64,000 bases of DNA, taken from positions 53,428-117,427 of the forward strand of contig PJRA01000160.1 of NCBI GenBank assembly GCA_016987375.1. Reading direction: 5' to 3'. The DNA is from Brachionus koreanus. Taxonomy: Eukaryota > Rotifera > Eurotatoria > Ploima > Brachionidae. The notes beneath the pieces are model-generated. The model was not told the origin of the DNA and did not search any database. It saw only the letters and a list, made by a program, of their open reading frames with translations. The stretch's first letter is position 1; every line of letters starts with the position of its first letter. Positions 1-12,289 of the stretch are shown here, in pieces. Position numbers and translations under genes: made by a program.

Positions 1-1829
1 AAAATTTTTTTTTGCAATATTATAGCTAATTTTTAGTAGTTTATAAATAAATATATATATGATCCCCTGATCATTTGCATGATCGGGCAAGTTAACTTAA
101 CTTTTGTCCATTTACTTATGCATCACCCGTTATTTAGCATTACTTTTTTATTATTTTATTACAGAGAATTTTAAGTGGGAAAAAAGTTACCGTTAACCCT
201 TGGGATATCGTGCATGGAATAAATTTTTATTCTTAGGTTTTAGTACACTTATAAGTGACTATCCTTCTCATGTTAAAATCAGCACATTTAAATCATAATT
301 TTCAGTTTTTGCAGCTTTTTTGAATATTAACGTTGCGTCAAAACATGAAATACGCATTTTTATGCAGACATCCCAAAAAAAAATAAAATATTTAATTATT
401 AAATAGGAGTTGATTTTAAAAATTTGATTCAAAAAAAATTAAAGAAGTCCAATAAAAAGATTGTTCATTGTAAATATTAGGGTGAATCAATAAATTGTGT
501 TTTTTTTTTAACTTTTTTTAAATTTGTTTTATGCAAAAAGCTATAATAAGCTTATATTCAAAAAATATAAACCATAATGCTCTATTATCAAGATATCGTC
601 AATTTTGATGAGTAAAAGTCATTTAATCATACCAGGCTTTGGGTTGCTGTCAACAGCAGAGCATTCCGATTGAGAATGATTTATTTTCCTCTAAAGTTTG
701 GTTTCACTACTATTGAAAATTATTAAAAAAATAAATTAATATTTAAAAAAAATAAACTGTTTTTATGTCTTCTCATTTTTTCTTTGTTTTTCTTCAAATA
801 TCAAGCCTTTATCTTGAGAAATATATAAAAGTCTAAGAAGCAGATCAAAGAATACCTACTAAAATAGTTTTAGAGTTTAAAAATAACAATTAAAATTAAA
901 AGTTGAGTTTTCTTAACGAGACTACTTTACTTGTTTAGATAATAATTAACATATACTTTAAAGTATCAAGAATATGTTAAATTGTTCTTGTAAGCTTAAA
1001 AATAAAATATAACTTTTAAAAATGATTGAGAAAATATCCAAGAAAGTAGCAAAGGACAGCGACTTACTTTCGACCATCAACTTAATGTTCTTTGAAAACG
1101 TTTTTAATTAATTTAAAAAAAATTAAAAGATAAACTATAAAATTATAAAAATTTTCTTTTTTTAAACCATGAATTTCTTAAAAAATTGTGCATAATAATA
1201 AGTGTTAAAAATTCTTAAAAGTAAATGGAATAACTAAACTTTACAACAAATTTAAATAAATTGATGAAAAATAAATAAAAGATTTTTTTTAAAAAAATTT
1301 AAGATTTAAATTTTTATGAACAGTAAATTTATGCTGAAACTGTATATAATTTTTGATTTGATCAGTTTTATGTGAGTCATGTAATCAACAAATGTGTTTT
1401 AATTTATGAATTTAATTTAACGTGCGTTGGTAAGGTAACGTTACCTTTTTGCTACCATTTTGAAAAATTAAAAGCTGTACAGCTCTATCTGATCTGGTTA
1501 AACATATAAGTCCTAGAATAATGCAGTATATCCCTTTGTCCTATCCTGTCATTTCGTTTAATCAAATCTATTCTGTACCGTCCTATTTCTTAAACTTTAA
1601 TAATTGGCAAAATCGTGTAGAAGTTAATTTTGAGAGTATTAATCTTTTTTCCAAAGAGAAAAGTCCTGCATCAAAAATCTTTTGTAAAGTCTAAACTTGA
1701 TCACTAAATCATTGAGGAACACAAATTACTGCTGACCAAACTTGTAGTTTATGACTTCACAGAAAATCCGTATCTTGGATATTGTACTGCAGCTTAGTAT
1801 CCCTTGCAAAATAAAGACATTTAATGGCT
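1..1829. other. AT-rich sequence without a recognised gene
   Basis: I see no supportable coding region or RNA gene here. The stretch is A/T homopolymer-rich noncoding sequence. Some LINE-derived sequence may begin around 1500, upstream of the recognisable fragment at 1830. Confidence 0.5.
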
Positions 1830-1972
1830 TAATAAAGTCCAAAGTAGAGCTAGCTCTATTAGTCCCAGAAATCTCAACTATATTTCTAGATTAGCAAAAA
1901 TTGGTATCCTTACGCTTGAAAGTTAAAAGAGAAGAGATGAAAAAATCCAACTTTTCAAAATCAAGATTCAGC
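1830..1972 (+). mobile_element. LINE 3'-end remnant
   Basis: A plus-strand frame from about 1830 reads like the extreme C-terminus of a Jockey/CR1-type LINE polyprotein: NKVQSRASSISPRN, then LNYISRLAKIGILTLES, an in-frame stop, and KRRDEKIQLFKI. The pattern 'VQ.RA...L.Y..RL...GI.TLE.RR.R.E' is typical of the end of these reverse transcriptase ORFs. One stop codon interrupts it, so it is a dead fragment. Family assignment is inference. Confidence 0.45.
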
Positions 1973-2473
1973 AAGCAACTTTGCTTGCCAAAACCAAGAG
2001 AACTTCTTTTAAAACGGAGTAGCATGCTTCTGGCACAAACAACTGTATCAAGTCATTTCTGCAAAATTCAGTAAATGCCAGTAAATGCATTCTAAGACCA
2101 TTTTGACAAATTCAGATCTCAGCAATTGGCCGAAAATAATACTAGTATACTTGAATAACCAACTGGTTAATAAGGAAAAGTTCAATTTTCGTTTTTGGCA
2201 ATTTTTGATGGTTTTTTGTAGTTTGAGGTTTTTTTAAGGAATTTTTTACTCTTCTCACTAATTTTTAAATTTTTTATCAAATTTATTTTAAGAATTAAGA
2301 TTTACATTGTTTAAAGAAAAAGCCTTCTAAGTTAGAAAATTTTATTTAGAAAAAAAAAATTTTTATCTTTTTAATCAACTAGTAAAAATTAATTAAAAAT
2401 AAAAAATAAAAATGTCAATCGACGGCTAAAATCACATTCTTTTAGAAAAAAGAATCATTCCAAATATTTAATT
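1973..2473. other. Noncoding; 3' flank of the CRMP-like gene
   Basis: AT-rich sequence with no recognisable gene. The end nearest 2473 presumably holds the 3' UTR of the minus-strand CRMP-like gene. I cannot place a poly(A) site with confidence. Confidence 0.4.
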
Positions 2474-4428
2474 TCAAAATATTCCTGAAGATTTTCCGTC
2501 CGGAGGATTCTTAACTCTTGTTGACGTTTTTAATGGCTGATCATCCCATTGTTCTCCACCTAAAAAAATTTTAGATGTTAAAAAAAAGCTTATCAATGAG
2601 TAATAAAAAAAAAGAGGTATACCTAATGAGAAAGAAGAATCCTGTAAGTTACGAGCTCCACTTTTGGTCAAAGGTCTATGATGAAAATTTGCATGACCAG
2701 CAACAGGAGGCTCGCCTATCTTCGAATTAGCCATTTGAGATTCAAGATCTTTGGTAGGGTCAACTACTAATCCAGTGTAGGCTTCTCTTTCCACTTTTAA
2801 TGGATGTAAAGAGCCTCTCTTTTTAATACGCTCAAACAGATAATCAGAAAATGCTGGAGTCTCAACAAATCTACCAGCACCTTGAGAAACATGTAAATTA
2901 CCATCTTCAAGTACTATTTTTCCATTTGAGATTACAACCATGGGACCACCTTGGCAAGTCATTCCTTCAAAAATATTGAAATCAACAGCCTGATTATGAG
3001 TCTTTACAGAGATAGTTTTTGACTGATCAGGATCCCACACTACTACATCAGCATCTGAACCTTTTCCAATGTATCCCTTCTGCGGGTAAATATTGAAAAC
3101 TTTTGCCGCATTTGTGCTTGTCACAGCCACAAAACGACACGGATCCATTTTCCCAGCCTTAACTCCTCTGTCCCAAATGACAGTCATTCGATCTTCAACA
3201 CCATTGACACCATTTGGAATTTTGCTAAAGTCATCTTTTCCGAGTGCTTTCTGATTTGTGTTAAAAACACAGTGATCAGTACCTGTGAGTTCCAAATCAC
3301 CACTTGCCAATAAATCCATTAAATAGCCAGGCGTTGATATGTCATCTCTTAGTGGAGGCGACATAACATGCCCTGCACTATGACGCCAACATTTGTTGTA
3401 GTAATGAGTTCCGTCGGTGGCTAAACCAGCAGCAATCGGTTCACCAATAACCACAGTTCCTTTTCGTTTACCTTCAGAAACGGCATTAGCAGCTGATTTG
3501 CTCATTACATGAACAATATAAACAGGACTATTGACTTCATGGGCTATGGTTATTGCTCTATTTGTAGCTTCGGCCTCAAGTGATTCAGGTCTGCTTAGCA
3601 AATGACCTTCTGGTCCAGTGATTCCCAAATTTTTGATTTTTTGTTGACATTCATCAATTAAATCTCCATTTTCAGCATGAACCATTGGTATAGCACCAAG
3701 TTCTTTGCATTTTTTGAATATCTTAATCAAATCTGCATCATTGATCATCAAATATTCTTTATATGCCATAAACATCTTGAATGAATTGACCCCTTTTTGG
3801 CCAACTAGTGTTTCCATTTCTTTTCCAATTTCATCGTCATAATTAAGAACACAAACATGAAAAGCATAATCACAACAAGCTTTTTTTTCAGCTTGACTTT
3901 TACTAGCTTCAAAAGCATCTAAAAGGGATTTTTTTTTCGTTTCCAAAACAAAATTCATGACCATTGTGGTGCCACCAGCTAAAGCGGCTTTTGTTCCTGT
4001 GTAAAAATCGTCAGCAGTTCTGGTTCCCATGAATTCAAGTTCAAGACTTGTATTTGTATCGATTCCGCCTGGAATGACATATTTACCCTTAGCCTCTATT
4101 ACTTTAGCACCTCCAGGAATAATCAAATTTTCTCCCACATCTCTGTTCAATTTTATAATTAGAATAAATTTTTTTTATTTTTAAATTAAATTCACTTGAT
4201 TAGGCCATCTTCAATGAAAACATCTGCTTGGAAAATTCGGTCATGGTTGACAACTCGGCCACCTTTGATCAAAATTCGATTTTGTGCACTCTTAAATATA
4301 ATTATAGATTATTAAAAACAAAAATTTGACCGATATTTTATTTCATCTGACTCAACCTTTATATGCACTGGTATCTTTTTGACTGGTAAAGCCGATGATT
4401 TTTCTTCAGTTAAATTAGAAACAGGCAT
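2474..4428 (-). CDS. CRMP/dihydropyrimidinase-like protein lacking the HxH metal ligands
   Basis: Collapsin-response-mediator / dihydropyrimidinase family, amidohydrolase fold. Four exons: 4357-4428, 4196-4290, 2623-4142 and 2474-2559, giving about 590 residues; introns are 66, 53 and 63 bases with GT-AG ends. The start [10 protein letters not shown] leads into [12 protein letters not shown] and IFIEDG-type sequence as in CRMPs. The C-terminal tail ([26 protein letters not shown]) is also CRMP-like. The metal-binding HxH of active dihydropyrimidinases is replaced by N-T-S in [10 protein letters not shown] (about residues 84-88), so hydrolysis is unlikely. Downstream ligand motifs ([26 protein letters not shown]) remain, but most lie in a block almost identical to the second copy at 38-40 kb. 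A cytoskeletal/signalling role is inferred from the family. Confidence 0.88.
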
Positions 4429-6089
4429 TTTAAATTTTTTTTGTATATTTCAAAAAAATTTTTAAAATTTATGCATCAAATAAAATGAAAATTTTAGATT
4501 CGATTTCAAGATTGTCTTAAACTACTTTAGCAATTTATTTAAAATACATGATTATCTTTACCTTAACGTTAAAATTACAGCTAAATAAACATTTACCAAA
4601 GGCAGGGTTTCGCTTGTGTTCAACATACTTGTGTCTAGGCTGCTCTATTTGATGACAAGTATGATCAAAAACATCGCTTAGCCTCAAAGATTTAAGTTCA
4701 ACATGGTCTAAATGTGAATAAAGGTTCATGATTTTTAGTTTGATGTCCAAGATACTCCGAAATCATTTAATTTAAATAATTTAAAAAAAAGGCATCATGT
4801 TTTAAAGACGATTGATTAGACATATGAAAGATGAGTCAATTTATATGTGGAAACACATTTATCTACTTACCATTTTTTTTTGTATTTTTTAATAAAAAAA
4901 CTATTTTTGTTTCTAAATGAGAAAAAAATTAGTTCTTAAATTAGCAAAATAAGTGACATTTGAACTTGAATTTAAACTGAACGGTTTTGAATCGATAATT
5001 CTTGAATATTGAATTAATATAAAGGAAAAATATTGATTTTTTTCAATGCTAAAATGGCGATTTTTGTTAAACCAAATTAATATAATTCAAAATTAGTCTC
5101 GAATAAACATTAAATTCACATTCGTGTCATATACATATGGTAATTATTATTGACTGTTGTTTTTCTGAAAAAAAAATAACTTAATTCACTTTATGCTTAT
5201 GCTGAAAATATGAGAAAATATACACTGGACTGAACGTTTTTTTTTTACAAATGAAATGAAATCAATTATTCATTTTATCTCAAATCTATATCAAATAATA
5301 TATTATTGATTTATTTTATCATGAAAAAGTATGAATATTGAATTAAGAATAATTACAATTATAATAAAGCTCAAATTGTCCACTTTTAAGCTTCTAAAAT
5401 TATTTGTAAATTTAAAGAGACCAAATAGTCACAATTAAATTTAATATCTTTTTTTTTTATTAAATTTATTTATTTTTATTTATTCAATTAAATAGTTTGA
5501 GGGGAACTGACAGGCCGTATAGAATGCGAAAATATCCTTGTTTTCAGACAAATGAACAAAAAGAATTTAAATAAATATGAAAAAAATGAATAAAAAATAA
5601 AATTTTGTGAGACAAAAATTCAAAACAATTTATGCCTGATTAAATTTAAAAAAAAAATTATATAAAAAAAAATAAAATCAGTTAAAGTTACAAGACCGAT
5701 TAATGCTTAAATTGTGGAATCCTCTAAAAACAATACTTTGATTTATACAAAATTAAAGATAAAAAAATCTGCGTGTAAATTTACGGAAATATCCATTATC
5801 TAGTGCAGTAAATTATCCATGTATTAATCTTTTGCTGTCTAAAAAAAAATTAATAAATTCCTATTAAATTAAAAAAAAATTTCGAGTAATTATTAAAATG
5901 GCAAGAAAAATTGTCAAGAAAAATTAAAAATTGTCTTGTAAGAATTAAAGGCCAATATATGAAAAAATAAATTAAACAATATCTTTTAGGATTAATTGAT
6001 TTTAAAAGATACATTTAAAACTTAAAAACTATAAACAAAAGAAAATAATGTTTATTCGATAATTTATGACAAATTAAAAAAAATGTAAT
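4429..6089. other. Intergenic, AT-rich; one weak coding-like stretch
   Basis: No gene I can support. A 71-codon minus-strand frame at 4535-4750 has non-repetitive composition (for example LKSLRLSDVFDHTC) and could be a lost exon, but no splice context or homology is recognisable. The rest is A/T-rich noncoding sequence. Confidence 0.4.
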
Positions 6090-6441
6090 GAGAAATAATT
6101 TTTGATTAACTTTTAAATCTCATGAAAATTTTTATTAATTTTAATATTTGAAAATTAAAAAAATCAGAGAATTTCATATATTGTAATTAATTTGAATGAT
6201 AAAATGATAAAGAGCGTATAGGAAATAATCTGCCAGTTGAATAAATATGAATCAAATAAAAAAAAACAAAGATAAGCAAAAAGTAAATGAAATAATTACC
6301 AAGTATTAATTTTATTTAAAAAAATTGAAGTATTTTAAATGAAAAAAAAAATTTAAGCCCACCGCAGTTAAATGTTAATTGATGTAAAAGAAAAATTAAA
6401 AAATAAGAAATTAAAGTAATTTGAATTGAAAATGTAATTAT
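6090..6441 (-). other. 3' UTR and flank of EF-hand copy A, shared with copy B
   Basis: The sequence downstream of the copy A stop codon is closely similar to that downstream of copy B (about 16540-16869). It includes a shared block containing TAAGCCCACCGCAG near 6355. The same block follows copies C and D but not E. AATAAA-type signals occur in it. This defines the 3' edge of the duplicated unit. Confidence 0.6.
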
Positions 6442-8156
6442 TTAGTTAAGCAAATTGAAGAAAGCTCTACGGAATTCATTGATATCTAGTTTTCCATCAC
6501 CATTTAAATCAATTCTTGAGAAGAAAGCTCTTACTTCATCTTCTCCATAACTTCTACCCAATCGACTGTTCAATCTTAAAACAGCCTTTTCAGCTTCGCT
6601 AATTGAAACACTATTGTCACCATCAACATCTAATTGATTGAATATTTGTTCGGCTAGTGCGGAAATTGAAGCTCTTGAAGCAGATGATGTTTCAGCGCTG
6701 AATGAAGCTCCACTACCACCACCAATGCTATAAGCAGCACCAGAAGATCCATAAGAAGCTCCTCCGGCCGAGAATGAAGCAAATGAAGCGCCAGCTGAAG
6801 AACCATCATAGCTAATTCCCAATCTTTGCAAATAAGATCTGTATTCGGCCAAACCTTCACGATCCAAATCGACTAATCTCAATGCTTGAACATCGCCTTC
6901 TAATTCATGTAAATTGTTGTATCTGTAATTGGCAGCCAATACAAGACCATCTGGAGTCTTGATGTCAGTAACAAATGATGGCAATTCACCTGATTGTTTC
7001 AAAGTAGCACCATATCTTGATACATATTCAGCTGGATTAGCTCTAATGACACCCAAGTATTTGATTTCTTTTCTAATATTAACTTGTGGTGCTTCCCATT
7101 GAACAATGACGTTTCTTGGCTTAACAACAACTGGATCAGCTTCAGCTGGTTTTTGGAAAATGACTCTTCGTTTAACTTCAGAATATGGCAACCATCTTTC
7201 AATGATAACTGATTGTGGTTTAGCTGGTAATGGAGCCAATCTTTCAATAACTACTTTTCTTGGTGGTGGTGGAATTCGTTTACCAGAAATAGTGATTACT
7301 TTTCCTATTTTAAAATAATAAAAGAATCAATTAATTATTCTCATAAACACAAGTTTTTGTTTTTCTCTTTTCAAATATTAAATGATAAACAATTTAAATA
7401 AAATAGAAAGTAACACTCACGTCCAACTTGAGCTGGTGGTTGTGGTGGAGCCTCGCGAACAACCAATGGCTCTGGAGTAGCTGGTCTAGCTGGTTGTTGA
7501 CGAATAATTAGTGGTGGAGCTGGAGGTGTCAAAGTGTTTGCTTGTTGTTGAATGATTATTTCACCTGGAGCTGGTGGAGTTGGTGGTCTCAAATATCTAA
7601 TTGCCAATTCTTGAATGTATTCCAATTGTTGAACAGTTCTCTTGGTTATTAATTCAGGATTTGAATCTTCGTTAATGGCATATTGAGTGATTGGAATTGA
7701 TCCTCTCCAATTGACTACTTCGGCTCTATTTGCCCAAATACCACGTTGACCATTAACAGTTATTTCTTCAGATTCATTTATATTTATTGGATCTGATGAT
7801 CTCAAAATAGCTTGTTCAATTTCACTCAAGTAAACCGAGCTACCACCAGCACCAGCACCAGAGCCATAAGCTACTGAAGCTGAGTTGTTACCAGCAATCA
7901 AAGCTGAGCCTGCAGAAGAACCATATGAGGCAGAAAAACCAGCAGAGGCTGAACCAGCACCTCCTGAAGAAGCACCCAATAATAAATCAGAAGCAATTCT
8001 TGAAGTAGCATCGGCACTTCTTGAACTTGTTGAAAAAGCATTTGCATCCAATGCTGAGCCAATAGCATAAACTCCTCCTGAGCTCACAGCGTTGTATGTT
8101 GCTCCACTTGAACTCAAACCATTGCTTACAGTTGTTTCCTCGTAATTATAGCTCAT
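6442..8156 (-). CDS. EF-hand, Gly/Ser/Ala- and Pro-rich protein, copy A
   Basis: Unrecognised family; 532 residues from exons 7421-8156 and 6442-7304 with a 116-base GT-AG intron. In order: MSYNYEE start; Ser/Gly/Ala-rich segment (about residues 10-105); a middle segment with SEIEQAILRSSDP and a QQLEYIQEL helix; proline-rich repeats (RPPTPPAPGE, TPEPLVVREAPPQPPAQ); then charged motifs VIIERWLPY, KRRVIFQKP and NVIVQWEAP; a second Gly/Ser/Ala linker; and a C-terminal EF-hand pair with loops DVDGDNSVSISE and DLNGDGKLDINE, both with canonical calcium ligands. No signal peptide is seen, so it is probably a cytoplasmic structural calcium-binding protein (inference). Copy A lacks one 14-residue GSGAGAGAGGSFAY-type unit found in B and C. 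Confidence 0.9.
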
Positions 8157-8530
8157 TTTAAGATTTTCTTCTTCTGAATTTTTTTTTTCACAATGTTTCT
8201 TATTTAATAGAAATATTCATCAATTTATATATTTTTTTTGGAATTCCAGTAAAGTTATATTAATGTGTTTTTTATTTAATTTTGTTATCTTATTTCGTTT
8301 GCTTCCATTTGATTTTATTTTTACAAGACAATTTTTCTTTTGTTTTTTATTTTTCATTGAAATCAATTTTTTTTCGGAATGTTAATTAACCAATTTCTTT
8401 ACCTTACTATTTTTTTTTGGTTTTGAATATAAATTTTTTTGTTTATTTTATTGTTTCATATACTTTTCATCTTTATTTCTCAACTTAATTAATTTTTTAA
8501 ATTTTCAATGGAATTTGAAAATTCTTCTAA
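8157..8530 (-). promoter_or_regulatory. Upstream region of copy A, shared with C and D
   Basis: About 350 bases upstream of the start are nearly identical (as reverse complement) to the regions upstream of copies C and D. A TATA-like TATATAAA lies at 8224-8231 on the minus strand, about 70 bases before the ATG. Conservation across copies fits a duplicated promoter, but it could simply reflect a recent duplication. Confidence 0.5.
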
Positions 8531-8755
8531 TTTTTGATCATTTTCAATATTTTTTCATTAATTTTAATTTTTTTTCAGTTTAATTTAACTCAGATTTTTG
8601 ATTTTAATTAAATTTTCCTTTAAAAAACATTTTCCAATTTACAATTGATTAGAATTTTATATATTATATACATAATCAGGATTAAATCCAATTCGTTCAA
8701 TTTCTATTTTTTTTTGCTTAATACCTTTTTAATAAAATTTGGTAAGCATTTGGTA

Positions 8756-8890
8756 GAATTCTGCCAGAAATAGTGATTACTTTTCCTTTTTTATAATTAA
8801 TTATCAATTAATTATTTTCGAAAACAAAAATTTAACAAATTTTTTTTTGCAAATAAATTAATTGATAAAGAAAGTAACACCCACGTCCAG
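8756..8890 (-). pseudogene. Relic of the EF-hand gene intron with both splice borders
   Basis: This stretch aligns with the intron of the five-copy EF-hand gene and the exon edges around it: CCAGAAATAGTGATTACTTT, then an AT-rich middle, then AAAGTAACACCCACGTCC. Copy A has the same arrangement at about 7280-7425. No coding sequence survives on either side. It is in the same orientation as copy A and looks like the remains of a sixth copy. Confidence 0.6.
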
Positions 8891-9642
8891 AGATGGTGAC
8901 TCAAAATTTTGACTCAAGTCAAATACGATTTTATTTTTAAGTATATACAAATAATTAATAATAATAATTAATAATTGAAAACTTAATTTTGAATAATAAG
9001 CTTATTGACTTAATTATCTAAATTAATATGACAATAATTAATTAAAGATTTTAATTTATGTGAATGGTTTAATTGATATATTTTTCTTATGATTAATAAG
9101 AAAATCATCTCAAAAATTTCGCTCAAGTTGGACGTGCGGCTTTCGGTTAGATCAGTCAGATTTAGAGCCTTAAAGCTTTGACTCTAGTTTAGATTTTTGC
9201 AATCAGAAATACTAGGATGCTCATCGTTGAACATTCTATAGAATACTTTTATCTTTCTCTAAATACAACACCATACTGGAATAGCATTCTCTAAATAAGG
9301 CCTTACAAGACTTTAATAATGTAATTTAATTACCGTCTGTCTTAGTAATTTAATACCATGAAGGACTTGACCTAATATTCTTTTGCCCTTTTGAGGCTAC
9401 CTGACACATTGCGACTGCCATTTAGGTCAGTTTTGATCCAGATTCCTAAGTCATATAAACAAACTTTATTAATCACTGTGGCCGCTTCTAGCCTTAACAA
9501 ATTTTATAGAAAAGAGAAAAGAGAAAACGAAAAAAGAGAAATAATAGTTGAGAGCTCTAAGAAATACGAATTATTTTTTTAATTATACACTGTGATTTTA
9601 TACTTGAAATCCATTCAGTAATTAACTGTATGATTTTCAAGT
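8891..9642. other. Noncoding flank of a retroelement
   Basis: No convincing gene. The 16-base GCTCAAGTTGGACGTG at 9121-9136 matches the exon-1/donor junction of the EF-hand gene, here in plus orientation. From about 9230 the base composition becomes less AT-rich, which suggests decayed retroelement sequence leading into the RNase H fragment. Confidence 0.35.
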
Positions 9643-10108
9643 TTACACTGGGTTATCAGCGGATGGCACGTAGGAAACTTTGATGTTGTAGATAGTTCGG
9701 ACGGAGTTGACAAGGAGAATAAGGGACATAAACTTATGCATGCAGTCCCTGTCCGTTGAATAGAACTTGCTCCACTTGGCTCTAACTCTTTTCCAGAGCC
9801 CGATTACCGCCCGACTGTCGACGTGTAGAGAGTAGTTGCGGGCTGGTCCATTGTTAAACCTTAAATAAATAAATGGCAGCAAGGAAGCGGCTGCCTCATT
9901 AAACAAAATAGAATTTGTTGGAGTGGAGAGTGAGAAATCTCTTGCCGATTCCCCGTCAACAACCCCGAGCCCGTATTTAGAAACATCTGTGAAATAAGAT
10001 TTCCAGATGCAGTTGGTCCTATTCCTGAAAGATAACCTGTCGATTTTAAGAATTAAAGAGATGTACCACCAGTACTCGCGATGAGTGATTGGGGTCATCT
10101 TAAGGAAT
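9643..10108 (-). mobile_element. Retroelement RNase H-like fragment
   Basis: A 151-residue minus-strand frame fits a retroelement RNase H: an early Asp in TDVSKYGLGVV, a Glu in LFNEAAA, an Asp in HVDSRAVIGLW, and the terminal VPSADNPV typical of RNase H domains in DIRS-like and LTR retroelements. It is cut at its 5' side by the DNA transposon at 10110-13783. On the far side of that insertion (around 13800-13860) a frame reading LLRIRGYLNYYLGYARK continues the reverse transcriptase/RNase H connection. This is a decayed fragment; the order (DIRS or LTR) is unresolved. Confidence 0.65.
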
Positions 10109-10416
10109 TCCGGGGAAAAAAAAACGCGTTATAATTTTTGTTTAAACGCGTTTTTAAGATACTTTCTACATTTAACGCATATATATTCATGTTTTTTTTT
10201 AGCATTTTTTATGCTTTTTAAAAAACGCAATAGATATTGAAGTTATTTTACGTTAATTTAAGATAAAAAAAAGACGTCAATTTTATTTTTAAAATATTAG
10301 TTTATACGTTTGGTAATTAATTATTTAAATTGGGTCACATTGGCAAGTTTGAAAAAAATGATCTATCATAAAGATTGTTATACAATTACACAAAAAATAA
10401 ATAAAATAAAAAAAAA

Positions 10417-12051
10417 TTAATCAGTTTCAACAAATTCATCCATAATTGATAAAATTTTTTCTTTACCATTTTCAACAAAAACACACCTTCCTCTGATTTT
10501 TTCAAAACTAATCAAACATAATTCATTGTCTAAATTAACAATTTGAAAAAATTTATCTATATGCTTGGCACACTCATCACTTAGTAAATTGTAGAAATTA
10601 TCTTTTTCTTTTTTAATGAACTTTCTTATTAAGACAAAAAGTTTTGTTTCTATTTCAAAGAAATTCGACGACACACCAAAGGTCAAAGGTTCATTTGGTT
10701 TTTCGACATAATAAATAGTATAACAATTTTGAGACTCAAACTTTTTGTCATAATTATGCGTGTGATATTCCTTACCATTAATGAATGCTCGGTCACTTTT
10801 GAAAATTTTCAGTCCTTCTCTTTAATCAAAATTTGCACTTTCTCTTCAAGCTGATCAAACAACAATTTTTGAGGGCTAATGAGTTTAGATCCAGTTTCAT
10901 AGCTATAATAGTCAAAATAACTCAAAAAGCTTTTTAATTCAGGTTTGTTTGTATTTTTAATTAATAAATTAATATTCTTTCTAGCAACCTTCCTACGTTC
11001 CAAATTTTGTGCAATTTGACCTTCAAAATTTTGAGATCCATGATACAAATTACGAGTAATTTTAAAGACATTTTCAAAAGGAAAACAAGATAATTAATTC
11101 AATGGTCCAAATCTTTTGACTTGTAATGGCAAGTGTAAAAGTCCATGCTAATTTGAAGTCATTTGAGATTTTCCATATACTTTCTCAAATTCTTGAACAA
11201 AATTAACTATTAATCTGTGAGAATCCATCAAGTCGTCATCTGTAATTTTATCCTGGCAGAGGAGGCGTATAAAAATGATAAATTTCATTAAATTGTTCAA
11301 GTAAGTATCATCTAATATATCTTTGAAAATTCCAAATGCAAAATTGAATAAGATCGTCCTATATTCATTTGCTTTAAAGTAATTTCTCTCATTAATTGAT
11401 CTACATTTTCTCTTGATTTCTTTTGGTAAGGTAATGCTTAAAATTCTGGTATCAATGAAATGCTTGACTTTATCTAAATTAAAAATTGGTTCCATAGTAT
11501 TAATTAACAAAAATGACATCCGAGAGAATTTTTTTTCTTCAAATTTCCTGGTGTTAAAATATTAAAAAAAACTCACTTAAATAAAATTTTTCTCTCCAAT
11601 TTGATTTTTCAAAAAAATTGTTAAACATTTTTTTAAAAACACCAAAATCATTTTTTTAAACAACATCATCTGGAATTGAAATCCAATTCGAAATATAAGC
11701 TAAGCCTTTAATTCCTTTAATTTTTACTTTGGTATTCTATCATCTGATCGCAATTATTGTCCAAAACCAGTCTTAACTGACATTCATTCTTCGTGGATAA
11801 TTTCATTTACAAAATGGCCACTGTCAGCTTGAAATTCAAAATCAGGCGATTCTTCAGAGATTTTTTCTTCATTATTTATTTTTCCTCTTTTAACAATATC
11901 ATCTCCTGTCTCATATATATATTTTAGCTCTCTTTTACACTTTTCTCTGTAGTTTTTTTGCTTCGACTTATTAGTCAAAATTTTTCTTTTGAAAATGATT
12001 TCGTCTTACAAGATCACTTTCAAGCTCAATACAAGATTCTGTTTCACTCAT
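10417..12051 (-). pseudogene. Decayed transposase (DUF4218-like region)
   Basis: A broken minus-strand gene from MSETESCIEL at 12051 to the stop at 10417. A one-base slip in an A run near 11990 separates the start from the frame TNKSKQKNYREKC. A central frame carries LPKEIKRKCRSIN, FKANEYRTILF and LLCQDKITDDDLM, then FVQEFEKVYGKSQMTSN, one stop, HGLLHLPLQVKRFGPLN, another stop, and LSCFPFENVFK. This order matches the conserved C-terminal part of the metazoan and plant transposases that carry DUF4218 (KATEFR...LYG...YN.H.LLHL...GPL...FPFEN). The last part contains FGVSSNFFEIE. At least two stops and one frameshift make it inactive. Confidence 0.65.
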
Positions 12052-12289
12052 AGCAACAAAAGATTTCTATTTCTTTATGTTCTTTAAAATACTTACTAAT
12101 TTTCAAGCTTTCAAATCAAATTTTATTTATTCGAAACACGCTTTTTTTATTCTGTTTCAACTCTTGAAAAATTATATTTTTTCTTAATATTTAGTTGTAG
12201 TTTTCATGATACTTTATTTAATAACTTTATTTTAGCGTCTTAAAAAACTCTTAAGCTTAAATATCTTTAGAAAGAAGACATCAAATTAC

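Noticed and set aside
2560..2622. Continuous coding through the last intron of the CRMP-like gene
   Set aside because: The frame stays open, but GT-AG ends, family comparison and the matching intron in the DPYS copy show it is an intron.
6999..7247. Alternate-frame 82-codon ORF in exon 2 of the EF-hand genes
   Set aside because: Overlaps the real frame, lacks protein-like features and is conserved only through copy identity.
7885..8070. Antisense open frame in the EF-hand genes (MLPAIKAEPAEEPYEAEK type), present in A, B, C and E
   Set aside because: It is the reverse strand of the Gly/Ser/Ala codons; repeated only because the gene is repeated.
9391..9582. 63-codon plus-strand ORF
   Set aside because: Low-complexity Lys/Glu end, no homology, lies in retroelement debris.
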